From: Maylandia zebra
Taxonomy: Eukaryota; Chordata; Actinopteri; Cichliformes; Cichlidae
Assembly: GCF_041146795.1 (NCBI RefSeq)
Contig: NC_135178.1
Location: 4,904,844-4,968,843 of the forward strand
Reading direction: 5' to 3'
DNA: 64,000 bases
The notes beneath the pieces are model-generated. The model was not told where the DNA came from, did no database searches, and saw only the letters and a program-made list of their open reading frames with translations. Position numbers and translations under genes: made by a program. This document shows, one piece after another, positions 28,479 through 39,823 of this stretch; position 1 is the first letter of the stretch; each line of letters starts with the position of its first letter.

Positions 28479-28906
28479 CTGTAGGATGTAACCATGGAGA
28501 CGACTGTAAGTTCATAGCAAACGTTACCGCGTGCTCGCGGAGATATTGTTGTTTTCAGAAAAGTAAGTGACACATAATTAATGAACATCACAGATCTTAT
28601 GTATATGAAAATGCAAAATGAAGATGTTTTGATATTCAGGAGTTACAAATGTCAGCTTTCAGTGAGAAACTGTACGAAGGTTTGATTTAACCGCATGTTT
28701 TACTTTAGTCTCCATAACAGCTCCAAACATCACATCATTGTTGAGTCAAACCTGCACCACACACAGACTGTGCTGGAACAGCAGCTCCAGACTGTGTTAC
28801 AGTCACCATCTTTACCTTACAGGCGCCGTGAGGCAAAAGCTCAGGTTGTGTGGCCTTTAACGCTGATGCCACATAAAGGAATACTTGTGTGTGAACCTGT
28901 GGGTCA

Positions 28907-29913
<1,007 letters not shown>

Positions 29914-30250
29914 CTACAAAAGTAGAAGCCTCACAAACCACATGTAGACTGGTTGTGCAAACTCCCACAGACCCTGCAGTCGAGAGGATAACAAGCTGCT
30001 CCAGTGATCATGACCAGGACACAAACTGCTTCCTCCTGAATCAGAGGCCTGACTGACAGACACACCCTGGCATAGAGGAGGCTGAGGAGTGTGACAGTTG
30101 GAGCACACGCTCAGGTCTAGGTCTTTAAACAGGGGAACCACCACCCCAGTGTGCCAGTCCAGAGGCAGCATCCCAGAGCTTCACGCAGCGCCGTGTCAGC
30201 CAGGACGGCCCTGCAACACCCAGATCCTTCTCATCAGCCTCAGGTCTGTC
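29914..30250 (-). mobile_element. Rex1-type LINE fragment (reverse transcriptase)
   Basis: The minus-strand frame contains LPLDWHTGVVVPLFKD followed by CSN, a recognisable piece of fish Rex1/CR1-like reverse transcriptase. The plus-strand words gccgtgtcagccaggacggcc and cagatccttctcatcagcctcagg are typical of the same family. It is truncated and out of frame in places. A second fragment of the same region is at 45822-45990. Confidence 0.7.
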
Positions 30251-30429
30251 CTAAATCCTAGCAGGAGCTACCACGACGCGTACCACAAAATGCATCGCAC
30301 TGGTTCTTCCCAGTAGTTGGAACTGGTTGTCTGCTTGCCAATGAATCCTGCTTATTGGTTCCACTTGTGCTACAATCAGGACGAATTGTAGTGGGTTAGG
30401 GTTAGCTGGATATGTGCTGGATATGTGGT

Positions 30430-31030
30430 GGAGGGTAACTGCAGGAGAAGAAGCTAGTGGGGGAGTAGAGCAGGGGAGGATGTGGGTCCCCGGGGCCTGC
30501 TGGAGGGCAAGGGCCATGCCCGATGTGAGTAGCAGCAGGGCCAGTGCGCCCAGGAGCACATCTTTTTCGACCGTAAGGGAGACAGGAGGCCGACTCACTG
30601 CCTCGGCTAAATGGAGAGGGAATTTCAGAAGGGCCAGGGCACAAGCATGGACCTTTTTCAGCTGTAAGGGAGACAAGAGCAAGGTGTGACGTAGGTCCCC
30701 GGGGCCTGCTGGAGGTCCAGGTCCACGCTCGATTTGAGTAGCAGCAATGGCCAGTGCACCAGGAGCACATCTTTTTCGACTATAAAGGAGACAGGAGGCC
30801 GAACAGGTCTCTGACCCTTCAGCATAGACAGGTGGCTGAATGGGCCCCTTGGGCCCTCCAGCCGAGACAGACAGCTCAAACGGGTTCCTCTGACCCTTCA
30901 GCGGAGACAGACACCGAACCAGCATGTGTGGAGACCTCTGGCAGTGTGGACACTGGCTGGAGCTTAGTGGCACATTGGCTTGGCTCAGGCAGTGGTATGC
31001 AGTCCTCAGAGGGCTGAAAGTGTTCTCCAA
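30430..31030. repeat. Dispersed repeat with internal ~230-bp-spaced duplications
   Basis: The block ccccggggcctgctggag, then gagtagcagca, then aggagcacatctttttcgac, then gagacaggaggccga occurs at 30487-30590 and again at 30697-30800. A third related set (ctgacccttcagc, gagacag) follows at 30820-30920. The 260-codon minus-strand frame across it is a by-product of the repeats. Confidence 0.7.
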
Positions 31031-31257
31031 CACATCCAGCAGAGGACAGAGGACTCTACTAAAAAATCCGACTCTACTAACCTATCAGAGGCTGCTTAAG
31101 ATCAGAATGCAATCATCTGCAGTTTTCTTCTTAATTAACAATAAACTTAGTGTATATGTACTCCTAAATTTGATGAAAGTGATAAATAATAGACAGCTCT
31201 CTCTCTCTATATATTCTGACATTTAACTAATTCAAAAGATATTTCAATATTTATTTA

Positions 31258-31740
31258 TCTAAAACAAAACAAGTTAGAATAGCCTTTATTGTCATTGTAC
31301 AGAGTACAACGAAATTGGAGTGCCACTCCCTTGGTGCAAGTTTCAATAATAAATATAAATGTAAAATATAAAAAGTACAAAAAAACAATCGTAAGTACTC
31401 AAACAATAGTTTGTACAATATATACAGGATAGCAGCATTAATATAATGACAGTATGAATAGCAGCATAATATAATGACAGTGACGGTATGGAATAGGTTC
31501 AATTGTTTTTGTTCTTATTTACTACGGTGATAGCTCTGGGAAAGAAGCTATCCCTGAATCTGTTTGTCCTGGTTTTATGTGACCTGTACCGTCGGCCTGA
31601 CGGTAATAGTTCAAACAGTTGGTTGCTGGGGTGAGAGTAGTCCTTGATGATATTGCCAGCTCTGCTGAGGTACCGAGAGTTTGCAGTGACCTCCATGCTG
31701 GGCAGAGAGCAGCCAGTGATCTTCTAGTTGCAAGTTCACT
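31258..31740 (-). mobile_element. CR1/L2-type LINE 3' end
   Basis: The plus strand reads cctttattgtcattgtacagagtacaacgaaatt at 31282-31315, the reverse complement of a typical fish LINE 3' UTR ending in ATGACAATAAAGG. The minus-strand frame at 31696-31499 ends with LLPSGRRYRSHKTRTNRFRD and SFFPRAI, matching the C-terminus of CR1/L2-like ORF2. 5' truncated. Confidence 0.7.
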
Positions 31741-32587
31741 CTAAATTGATGTTTAACAGAAAAAAAAAATGTTTTTATGTTTTTTCCCTAAAGTGTATGT
31801 AAATATCTGGTTTCAGCTGTGAATATACTGCTGTGTATTGAAATTCCTCTTGTTTTGCATAGAAATATACTGAACAACATACAAAGCATAATATATAAAA
31901 TAAAATCTACCTGAGTTTTTTCTTTGAAAGAAGCCACTTATGTCAATTGTTGTGTTCATCAGTACATAACTGAAACCGATTACAGTGCTTTGTTTAGCCG
32001 TGGAGGGAAACAACTGAAAATATGAAATAAACACACATGTAAGCTAAGACTCTCTAAAAAAACATCATTGTTGTTGTTCGGATTTTCATTTCCCCATTTG
32101 TTGATTCACTCCAAGAGCAAGTAACGTAATATGGGTCAAGTGATCAGTTTGATATCAATCTTTTGTGATACACCGTCATATTTACATTATTTGTACAGTA
32201 TGAATGATTTGCTTTGGTACCTGGTCAAACTTAAGCTCTCCTCTGTCTGCCTGTCTACGCTTCTCCTGCAGCAGTTTCTCCCCCCTCGCTCACATGCGTA
32301 AGTGCTATGCTCAGTCACCCAGTGCCTGAGCTCAGATCATACCAAAATTAGGGTGAATTTACGACTGTGCGCTATGTGCTTCGAATATTGTGTGTAGTTT
32401 TTTGTTTTATACAGTTGGCAGTCAGGCATCAGTAACAAAATCACCAGGCTCACAGTAGACAGATTCACAAGAAATTCATTTGGGCTTAGAAGGAATAAAA
32501 CAAACAGAATCCTTAATTAAGCTTGCGTTAGATTGCAAAATGGTCCCAGATGAAACAGTCTTAACAACACGAAATGCACAGTTCTTT
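31741..32587. other. No gene seen
   Basis: AT-rich sequence between the LINE end and the retroviral LTR, with no recognised family. Confidence 0.5.
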
Positions 32588-33140
32588 TGTAAAGGTTCTT
32601 TTTATTTGGAAGGAAAAATAAGCACAGACAGAGTCCCCAGAAGTGTCCAAAAAGTGATTTATTAAACACACACAGTTATACAGTGTGGGAAGCCGGTCTT
32701 CGATCTTCTCTGCTCGTTACAGAAAGCTTTATAGCCTAATATGACGTCAGAACATTTCCTAGAACTCAGCTTCTCAGAAACCTAACACTTTCTCAGGCTT
32801 TATGTTCCCAGATATGGATGAGGGAAAACATCTGGTCTAAACAATTGTGTGTCCCAGTGTGCAGTTTGTGAGATTGTCTGTCCAGGCCAACAAAAGGTCG
32901 CTGTCCTCATCTGACTTTACTTTGGGCCGCCTGGAGCCACAGAGATGCTGGTGGTTTTTGCATAATAGAATATTACAGAGGAATGTGTCTTATTCTGCGT
33001 GCTCTGGAATACAAGATTAAGCAGATTTACTAAATGATAAATGATACATGATAATGGTGATGATCAACTGATACTAAGTGATGCAGACTAATGAAATAAT
33101 AATGAAATAATGGCAGTGAAATTACATGTTTTTCTTGACA
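32588..33140 (-). mobile_element. 3' LTR of endogenous retrovirus copy 1
   Basis: Read on the minus strand it starts TGTCAAGAAA directly after a polypurine tract (aagaggaggagt, 33141-33152) that follows the env stop. It ends near 32588 (...CTTTACA), with an AATAAA-type signal at about 32656-32662. The inner edge is well supported. The outer edge is an estimate because no second copy of this LTR is present to compare. Confidence 0.6.
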
Positions 33141-33867
33141 ACTCCTCCTCTTGGGCTCGCTTGCGAGCCCAACTTACACCAGGATTTGTCTCACTCCTCC
33201 GTCCAGCCTACAATCTCCCTCAAAGGCATCATGGACTCCGGCGCAGCTGAACCTGCTGAGCCTGAGCTCAGGGCTCTCTCCAGCATCTTTACTAAAAGCC
33301 GCCGGACCAGAGGGATGAGACAACATCCAATCATCAATATGACAAGAAAAACAACAAAAGAAAACATGGCAGACATAACAACACTCTTCCATTGCCCAAA
33401 GACAGACGTGAACCAGTCTCCCGGTCCAGTGTTCACACCTGATTGCTCATGCATGGTTTTAGATAACATTTTCAGACTCTCAAGCGCCCTAGTAACCGTA
33501 CCGTCTGGTGCAGTATTGTTGGGTATGAACGTGCAACACATGTCCCCAAACATGGCACAGACACCACCTTTCTCAGCCAACAACATGTCCAGGGCCATTC
33601 GATTCTGGATTCCCATTAACGACGTCGGGCCTAATTGTTCCGCAAGGCCTTCTACCGCGTCCCTAGTGAGATTAGAGAGTCTCAACACATTATAATGGAC
33701 ATAGTTAATGCGATCGACATTTTTATTCGGAGTTATCCATAGAAACACACTTTCAAAGCCGGCCGCTATCTGATTAACTAACTTATACTCATCTGGAACT
33801 CCCCTGGGAACTCCTATTGAGTCAATCCAGGTTGGCGAGTCCCATCTTGGGTCATATTTGTGCATAC
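33141..33867 (-). pseudogene. env: Retroviral env remnant, transmembrane subunit (ERV copy 1)
   Basis: An open minus-strand frame with stop at 33191 codes for the end of a retroviral envelope protein. It has a heptad-like region, a CX6CC cysteine motif of the gamma/delta type, a hydrophobic membrane anchor (about 33260-33330) and a short tail. The polypurine tract and LTR follow directly. It is cut at 33867 by the LTR of a second retrovirus, so the surface subunit and the rest are missing here. It is closely related to env copy 2 at 36483-37634. An old, broken copy. Confidence 0.82.
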
Positions 33868-34631
33868 TGTTGCGAAATCGATCAACTTCAGACCAGACAA
33901 AAAACAACGGAGGCTCCGGAAAAGTGCAATCAAACGATGAGTTTTATTATCACAGGAGAACAACCAACCGTCAGCATACAGAATGGGTTGCTCTGACAAA
34001 AATACACTGGGTTCTGGTTTTATAGGATAACATATCACACCTACGTCAATACAGTTCAAAAATACAGGGTGACAGATGGACAAAAGTTCAATTCGTGCAA
34101 ACAAGGGTACATCACATATACTTTTAATAACTATAAACTGACATATAACTTCTCCTTTCTTCATTACTTGCCTTTTAAGGTAATAACTTCAGGTCTTAGC
34201 ATTTCTGAGAGCTAATAATTGGACCCTCGTCATTAATCACTAAGTAAAGTACTTTAGCAGCCAGTCTCAGACTGGAGTAGAAGACGCTTAGGCCTTCACT
34301 CAAACCTGACTATGTGTATTGTAAGCATGCATGCAATTAACCTGCTATGTTCTCATCTCCCCTCAACATGTATCATCTGGACACTCTCACCAGTGAAGCT
34401 TAAAACCTTCTAGACTGGAACATCAACTCTTAACCAAGCACATTTATGCATTGTGTATAAAATGAACTCAACCTATAAAATAGAAAGGTCAATGTGATGA
34501 CAGACATATTCAATGCAATATAAACCCTGTAAGAAATATTACTGATAAGTGATACTGTGAAACATGTTATTAATACATTCTTCATAAGGCAAATTATATG
34601 GTAGTAATAAAAGAATCTCTGAATCCCAACA
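33868..34631 (-). mobile_element. LTR of endogenous retrovirus copy 2
   Basis: The minus strand begins TGTTGGGATTCAG and ends GATTTCGCAACA, with matching inverted ends (TGTTG/CAACA). An AATAAA lies in the last 110 bp. A polypurine tract (aaaagagggaa) lies just upstream at 34632-34642. Its 3' edge abuts the env sequence of ERV copy 1, so this provirus inserted into copy 1. The candidate target duplication is catac (33863-33867). The partner 5' LTR is not found. Confidence 0.75.
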
Positions 34632-34913
34632 TTCCCTCTTTTGACATTCCCACAGGAATGTCACCATACTTCATGTTGTATCACTCCCTGCCCCACTCTA
34701 TGGGTTCCAGGTTCATCTGGTAGATGCCCTCAACCCAGCCAGGGTTCGTAACCCTCGCCACTATCTTTACCAACAATCCTCTGACACAAGGAATGATACA
34801 ACAACCAGCGATGACCAATATTCCCAAAAATACAGCCAATGAGCACATCACTGATATAGCCACACCATTGTCCAAACACAGATGTCATCCAGGATGCCAG
34901 CGGGTTTTCAATA
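34632..34913 (-). pseudogene. env: Env C-terminal part of ERV copy 2, below the Harbinger insertion
   Basis: Stop at 34681, a membrane anchor in the frame 34875-34681, and the segment before the anchor in a different frame, so a frameshift is present. It continues the env fragment that resumes at 36483 on the other side of the transposon. Confidence 0.75.
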
Positions 34914-35142
34914 CCTGGGCCCTGTGCTTCGTACGTCGCTTACTACATCCAAGATCAAATGAAACATCCAAGACCAAATCATCGCGCTAACTCTGAGCTC
35001 GCTATTCCGGTTCCCCGAACACACCTGTTGTTGACGATTAGTATAGCTGGATGAAGTAATGTGAGATCACTGGGTGGCCCAACAGGGGCTACGCATCGAT
35101 AGTAGAAACACTGATCGGCAACCCTTTGATTGGTCGGCGAAA

Positions 35143-35307
35143 ATGTCGAAGGAGCGCGCTCGGTATTTTTCGGCAGCAGAGCAAGAACTCTTGAGTGAGG
35201 GATTTCAGGAGTTTCAGAGTTTAATTAAAACGCAAGGGAACACTGCAAAGGCTGCAAAAGCAAGGAGAGAGGGCTGGCAGAAAGTTGCTGACAAATCAAA
35301 CTCGTAA
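35143..35307 (+). pseudogene. Harbinger Myb/SANT-like DNA-binding protein, first exon
   Basis: From the ATG at 35143 the frame reads MSKERARYFSAAEQELL, then GNTAKAAKARREGWQKVAD and NS, ending at a donor (AACTCG|gtaagt-like, 35305-35312). This is the N-terminal helix-turn-helix of the Myb-like accessory protein of PIF/Harbinger transposons, which helps the transposase bind the ends. No second exon follows; a dispersed repeat lies directly after. Confidence 0.7.
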
Positions 35308-35323
35308 GTAATTCAATAATAAC

Positions 35324-35530
35324 AATAATAATGGAGTGGATTTATATAGCGCTTTTCAAGGCACCCAAAGCGCTTTACAATGCCACTATTCATTCACTCT
35401 CACATTCACACACTGGTGGAGGCAGCTACGGTTGTAGCCACAGCTGCCCTGGGGCAGACTGACAGAAGCCAGGCTGCCATATTGCGCCATCGGCCCCTCT
35501 GGCCAACACCAGTAGGCGGTAGGGTAGATT
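35324..35530 (+). repeat. Fish dispersed repeat (tatatagcgcttttcaagg type), 3' truncated
   Basis: Starts taataatggagtggatttatatagcgc and runs through caaagcgctttacaatgcc to agtaggcggtagggta. It is the same family as 44513-44784 but lacks the 3' tRNA-like part. Lies inside the Harbinger element. Confidence 0.85.
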
Positions 35531-35821
35531 TATCATATCACACCATATTATCCAATATTATATTACATTATATTATATTATAATATGTTATATTATATCC
35601 CCTTTCACATTAGAGCCACAACAGGACCCACTAGAACATGGGAACAAGTAAAAGTGAAATATAAGAATATTCTACAGAATGGTAATATTTATCACTTATA
35701 TTGCTTGTCGTCTCTTGGAAAGAGACCCTGGAATACTCTGTTTGTTTGTTCATAACAGCAACCAAGAAAAGGGCAGAGCAAAAAAAAAGACAGGTGGTGG
35801 TCCTGCACCCCCTCGTCAACA

Positions 35822-36020
35822 AGTTGGTTAAGTAAATAATACCCTCACGGGAAAATCGATATCTCTCTATGAGCACACTGTCGCGCTGAGCTAAAGGATC
35901 CTGTCTGTCCCGCAATATACGCTGAATTCTGAGGACTCTCCTTATCAATCTTGCACCTTCCGCAATGGGTTGCTCGCGTAAACGGACAGGATATGACTGC
36001 GACAGACTTCCCAAATCCAC
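35822..36020 (-). pseudogene. Harbinger (HARBI1-like) transposase N-terminus
   Basis: The minus-strand frame contains RDRQDPLAQRDSVL then ERYRFSREGIIYLTNLL, the conserved start of fish Harbinger/HARBI1-like transposases. The DDE nuclease domain is absent, so the element cannot move on its own. Confidence 0.7.
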
Positions 36021-36482
36021 CTTCGCTTTTATAGCCGTGGTCTCTCATCTTGATTACACGAAGTAATTTACAATTACTACTCTGAAATATGAATTACATC
36101 TGTAATAATCACATACATGTAATAGAATGTTAATAGTACATTTCCCTTTTTTAGGGAATGACCTGTATGTATCTGTGTGAAATCAATAAAAGGATCAAGT
36201 GCTGCATTATCTTTAGTTACATTGATGTTATTTATTTATGGTGAAACAGTGGTGGAATATCGCTGTTGCTTTCGTATGAATGACGCGGACATACCTGCGT
36301 GGCCGCGATCTAATCCTGTTTACATAAAGTAAACCTGCTCCCCAGCAGGTTTACGCTTACGGCTCTGTTGCTATGACAGCAAGTCCCGGATGGGCTTCGG
36401 GGAACCGAACGATCCAGGATCACGCGAAATCGTCAACAATCTCATCCAGCTAACTCACTTAGCGCGGTATGAAGAACAGGCC

Positions 36483-37634
36483 CCTGAGTGCTCATGCATG
36501 GTTTTAGACAAAGTTTTCAGGCCCTGCAGAGCTCGGGTTACTGAGCCACCTGGGGCAGTATTATTGGGGATATACGTGCAGCACATATCTCCAAACATCG
36601 AGCACACACCTCCCCTCTCTGCCAATAACATGTCAAGCGCCATCCTATTTTGAACTCCCATCAGAGAACTTGGACCCAATTGTTCTGCGAACCCCATCAT
36701 GGCGTCCCTGGTTAGGTTAGAAAGTCTCAGCAGATTGTAATGAACATAGTTAATGCGGTCAACATTCTTATTAGGTGTTACCCAAAGGAATATACTCTCA
36801 AATCCTGCAGCTATCGGATTCACCAGCTTATATTCGTCTGGAACTCCCCTAGGCGAGTTCAGGCGAGGATCATAAGCATGTGTACCTTGGGTCCCTCTTT
36901 TGACCAAAACATGTCTCAGACGTCTGGCGGCTAGAGTACGTGTGTTGCGTTGTGGAATAGCCTTTACCTGATTCCCAATCAGCATGAGTGGAGCTCCTAA
37001 TCGCACCATCGCACATGTCCCTACGCTTCCTATAGGAACATGAACCAACAGAGTATTTTCCCCACAATAATAATAGAGCCCACTTCCTGCCCAGGTTCCA
37101 ATTACCGTGCTAGGGCCGCTTACATTGTTGGTGGTTCGTCCCTGAAGTGTGACGGCACACCAAGTTGGATCGATCTCTCCCACCTTGTACTTTTCATTAT
37201 CAGTAGAGAACTTAAAACATGCATAGTTATCTTGTTTTGGCATAAATGGTCCCACTGTTGTCTGACACTTTCCATCTACTACTGGCTCCTGTACATTTAA
37301 TGACGTCACACAAATCTAACATGAATGAGCTGGTAGACCCTTTAACATAGTTCAACTCTATGCCATTATTTCTGCTGAGACATTCATCACCTTTACCTGA
37401 CCCCTCGCGCTTTTGTCTTTCTAGCGATCCTGTTTTAGGACCTACAGTCTCAGGAACTGCTGGGCTGGACTGGCCTCCGTGTTCAGACAAGGGGTCCGGA
37501 GTGCCTTGCAAAATACAGACAAAAGACAACAGAGCCATGGTTACTATTATCGCATATAATACACATGTAGTTGTAAGGAACATTTTAATACGTTTCTTCC
37601 CATTACGTGTCTCTGATTCGGTTGTTTGCATCAT
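36483..37634 (-). pseudogene. env: Retroviral env remnant (ERV copy 2), surface and part of transmembrane subunit
   Basis: Two overlapping minus-strand frames (37634-37227 and 37309-36455) cover the env N-terminus, surface subunit and start of the transmembrane subunit; they are in different frames, so at least one frameshift lies near 37.25-37.3 kb. The N-terminus has a basic cytoplasmic-like stretch, a membrane-spanning segment and then a furin-type RQKR site, so the leader looks long and membrane-anchored. The transmembrane part has a CX6CC motif. The Harbinger element interrupts it at 36482. Not a functional gene. Confidence 0.8.
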
Positions 37635-37711
37635 GTTATATAAACTTTGTATTCTAGACTTGTTATATAGATTTTAGATTCTGGACTGAAACCCCCCTCT
37701 TTGTGGACCCT

Positions 37712-38105
37712 TTAACTTATCACTGCCCCTTTCTGATGGCGTGACGACCTTCTCCGCTGCTGCTCTTCTTTCTTCAGCCTTCCAGGTGGACTACTGAATG
37801 GCCTGTTGCACAGGTGAGAGGGTTTATTCTGCCTCTGTTTGTTGACACCTGTGTTGGTTGAAGCCTCTTCCTCAACCAAGCTCTCATGTGCTGGTGCACA
37901 CTGCGACCAGTGATACCAGGTGTCGCCCTTCCCTTTCAGTTGGACTGCTGTAGTTGTCCTGGCAACGACCTCGTATGGACCAGTCCAGCGTGGCTCCTTC
38001 CACTTGCGTTTGAGCACCTTCAGCCACACCACCTTTGCCTCCGGGGTCGCCCTGTCCACAGCGTGTAATCCAGATGTGACCTGTTTGCGAAACTGGAGAT
38101 TCTTG
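37712..38105 (-). pseudogene. pol: Retroviral integrase C-terminal domain (ERV copy 2)
   Basis: The minus-strand frame contains WLKVLKRKW, EPRWTGPYEVV and a W-H-W element. This is the SH3-like DNA-binding end of a gamma-like retroviral integrase (the 'W.GPY.V' strand pattern). Pol followed by env in this order and strand fits one provirus. Nothing of the catalytic core is seen above 38.2 kb. Confidence 0.65.
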
Positions 38106-39823
38106 CCACCCCTGTGGTCGCTGTGTTACTGGAATGTTCTCCTGTAAAGGATAGAAAACAAAAAGCCTCTCTCTGGTACACCTCACTAATCTACTGTGTT
38201 CATCTAATGTTCCCTTAATTATTCAAAGTTGGTTCAAGATATCATGTTCTGGGCTCTATCCTTTATATTAACTTTACTTAATCTAAATGCTCTTTATGTG
38301 TGTAAAGAGTTTATCTTCTAACCAGGATTCAGTTCATTTTAATCCTTCAACTTAAACATGAAAATAACAATGTCTGCCTCAGTTTTACCATATCTAAATC
38401 ATCAAACACCCCAAAAGTCCTAAAATGATCCTAAACCCATTTCAACTTAAACCTTAAATCCCCCCTTTATTTTGACACATTTCATGTGTCAAAATAATGT
38501 ACAAAACTAAAAATGCTCAGTTTTCCCCACTCATGATCCAATCTATGTCATGAAAATGAACTTAAAACAGAACAGTCATCAGTCATGTGCTTAGCCTTAG
38601 TCCAGTCTTTACCTCAGTGTCCAGTTGGTCCAACCTTAGTTCAGTTCGTCCGTCCAGTCACCGTCCATTCATACGTATTCACACCAGGTATTTCCTCTTT
38701 CTTGCCGAGACAACAAGAAACTGTTCCTCTTTCACAGTTGCGAGTAAACATAACTAACCTCTCACCTATAAATGATTCTCTCTAACTAAGTGTGTGTGTG
38801 TATATGTCGTCCTCAAATGCTCTCTCATCTCACCCGTTGCACTTCTGACCTTCCACCAGACCAGAGGCTCATCAAATAGCCTCGTCTAACCTGCTCCTCA
38901 GAATAACTTAGACTCTGCTTTCATTAATGCAAACTTTCTGCAACTTAGTCTTTCTGAAAGACACACACTGTTTAAACCTCTGAATGCAATATCAATGCTG
39001 CAGATTATATTATTAATGCAATGGTGACGATGACGATTATTTAACAATAGCAGTAAAATAATTTCCCTGCTCCACACTCCCTCTCTCGACCTCTGGTACA
39101 CCAGAGGTCGCAATACATTGTGTCCTCGCTCTGACCCTCTCTTGTGGTCCATCCGGCCTCGGGCCTCCAGGATCCTCACCCCCTGTGGTCGCCGAGATCT
39201 TCTGCAAAGGAAACAAAACACCTTTTCCTGCATCTCCCTAACTTATCATAGTTGGGACTCTTTAATCAAAAGCCTTATCCTAATTATGTTCTTGACTTAT
39301 AGACTTGTATTTATATATATTCTTCAACGTTACTCATCATTTTACCACTCTCTTAAAACGCTGACACTAACTTCATTTTAAAACCTCACATTTCCTATGT
39401 TATAACCTGTTTTTGATATAGCCTTTTTATTTCATTTTGCTCCTTTTAATGTAACAATACCTTATAATTCTAGTTTATCAGACTTAATCAAAACCTATGC
39501 TTTCCTTCCTTTGGTCCTTCTTTAAATCAGAACATTTTGTCTTCTGAAAGTTTTATTTCTGCTTCTGCCAACATGTTTAGTTAACGAGCTCGACTGGACA
39601 GAAACAATCACAACTGCTGAACCTGCACTGTGCTCATGGTTAAAATTCCACAACATTTTGTCTTCTGAATATTGTATTTTTGCTTCAAAACTGCTTCTAG
39701 CACAACAAGAGTCAGCGGAGGCTGGAATGACAACAACAACAACAATCTTGTGCTTAACATAAAACATTTACCATTTAACATAAAACAAAAAATAACACAA
39801 GTAACAAAAACAACACAAGTAAC
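38106..39823. other. Degenerate, probably retroviral or repeat-derived sequence
   Basis: Two blocks resemble each other (ccctgtggtcgc...tctcctgtaaaggatagaaaac near 38110-38160; cccctgtggtcgcc...tctgcaaaggaaacaaaac near 39178-39220). A second pair shares aacattttgtcttctgaa (near 39531 and 39653). No open frame is recognisable. The part below 39824 would be the 3' UTR of the LAS1L-like gene, and I see no poly(A) tract marking a retrocopy end. Confidence 0.4.

Larger units (their letters stand above)
34918..36482. mobile_element. PIF/Harbinger transposon inserted in ERV env
   Basis: Left end GGCCCTGTGCTTCG. The right end, on the other strand, is GGCCTGTTCTTCAT. The flanks share cctg (34914-34917 and 36483-36486), so the target duplication is 3-4 bp, in keeping with the 3-bp duplications of this superfamily. 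Longer inverted similarity continues inward (gttgttgacgat with tagctggatgaa at 35029-35056; its mirror at 36430-36455). It carries the two usual Harbinger genes as remnants: a Myb-like protein (plus strand) and a transposase N-terminus (minus strand). Confidence 0.85.

Noticed and set aside
30251-31033. A 260-codon minus-strand frame with signal-peptide-like and proline-rich parts.
   Set aside because: It lies over a dispersed repeat with internal duplications; the peptide repeats mirror DNA repeats, and no family is recognised.
33191-37634. A captured, functional retroviral env gene.
   Set aside because: Copy 1 is truncated at 33867, and copy 2 has frameshifts and a Harbinger insertion; neither is a complete gene.
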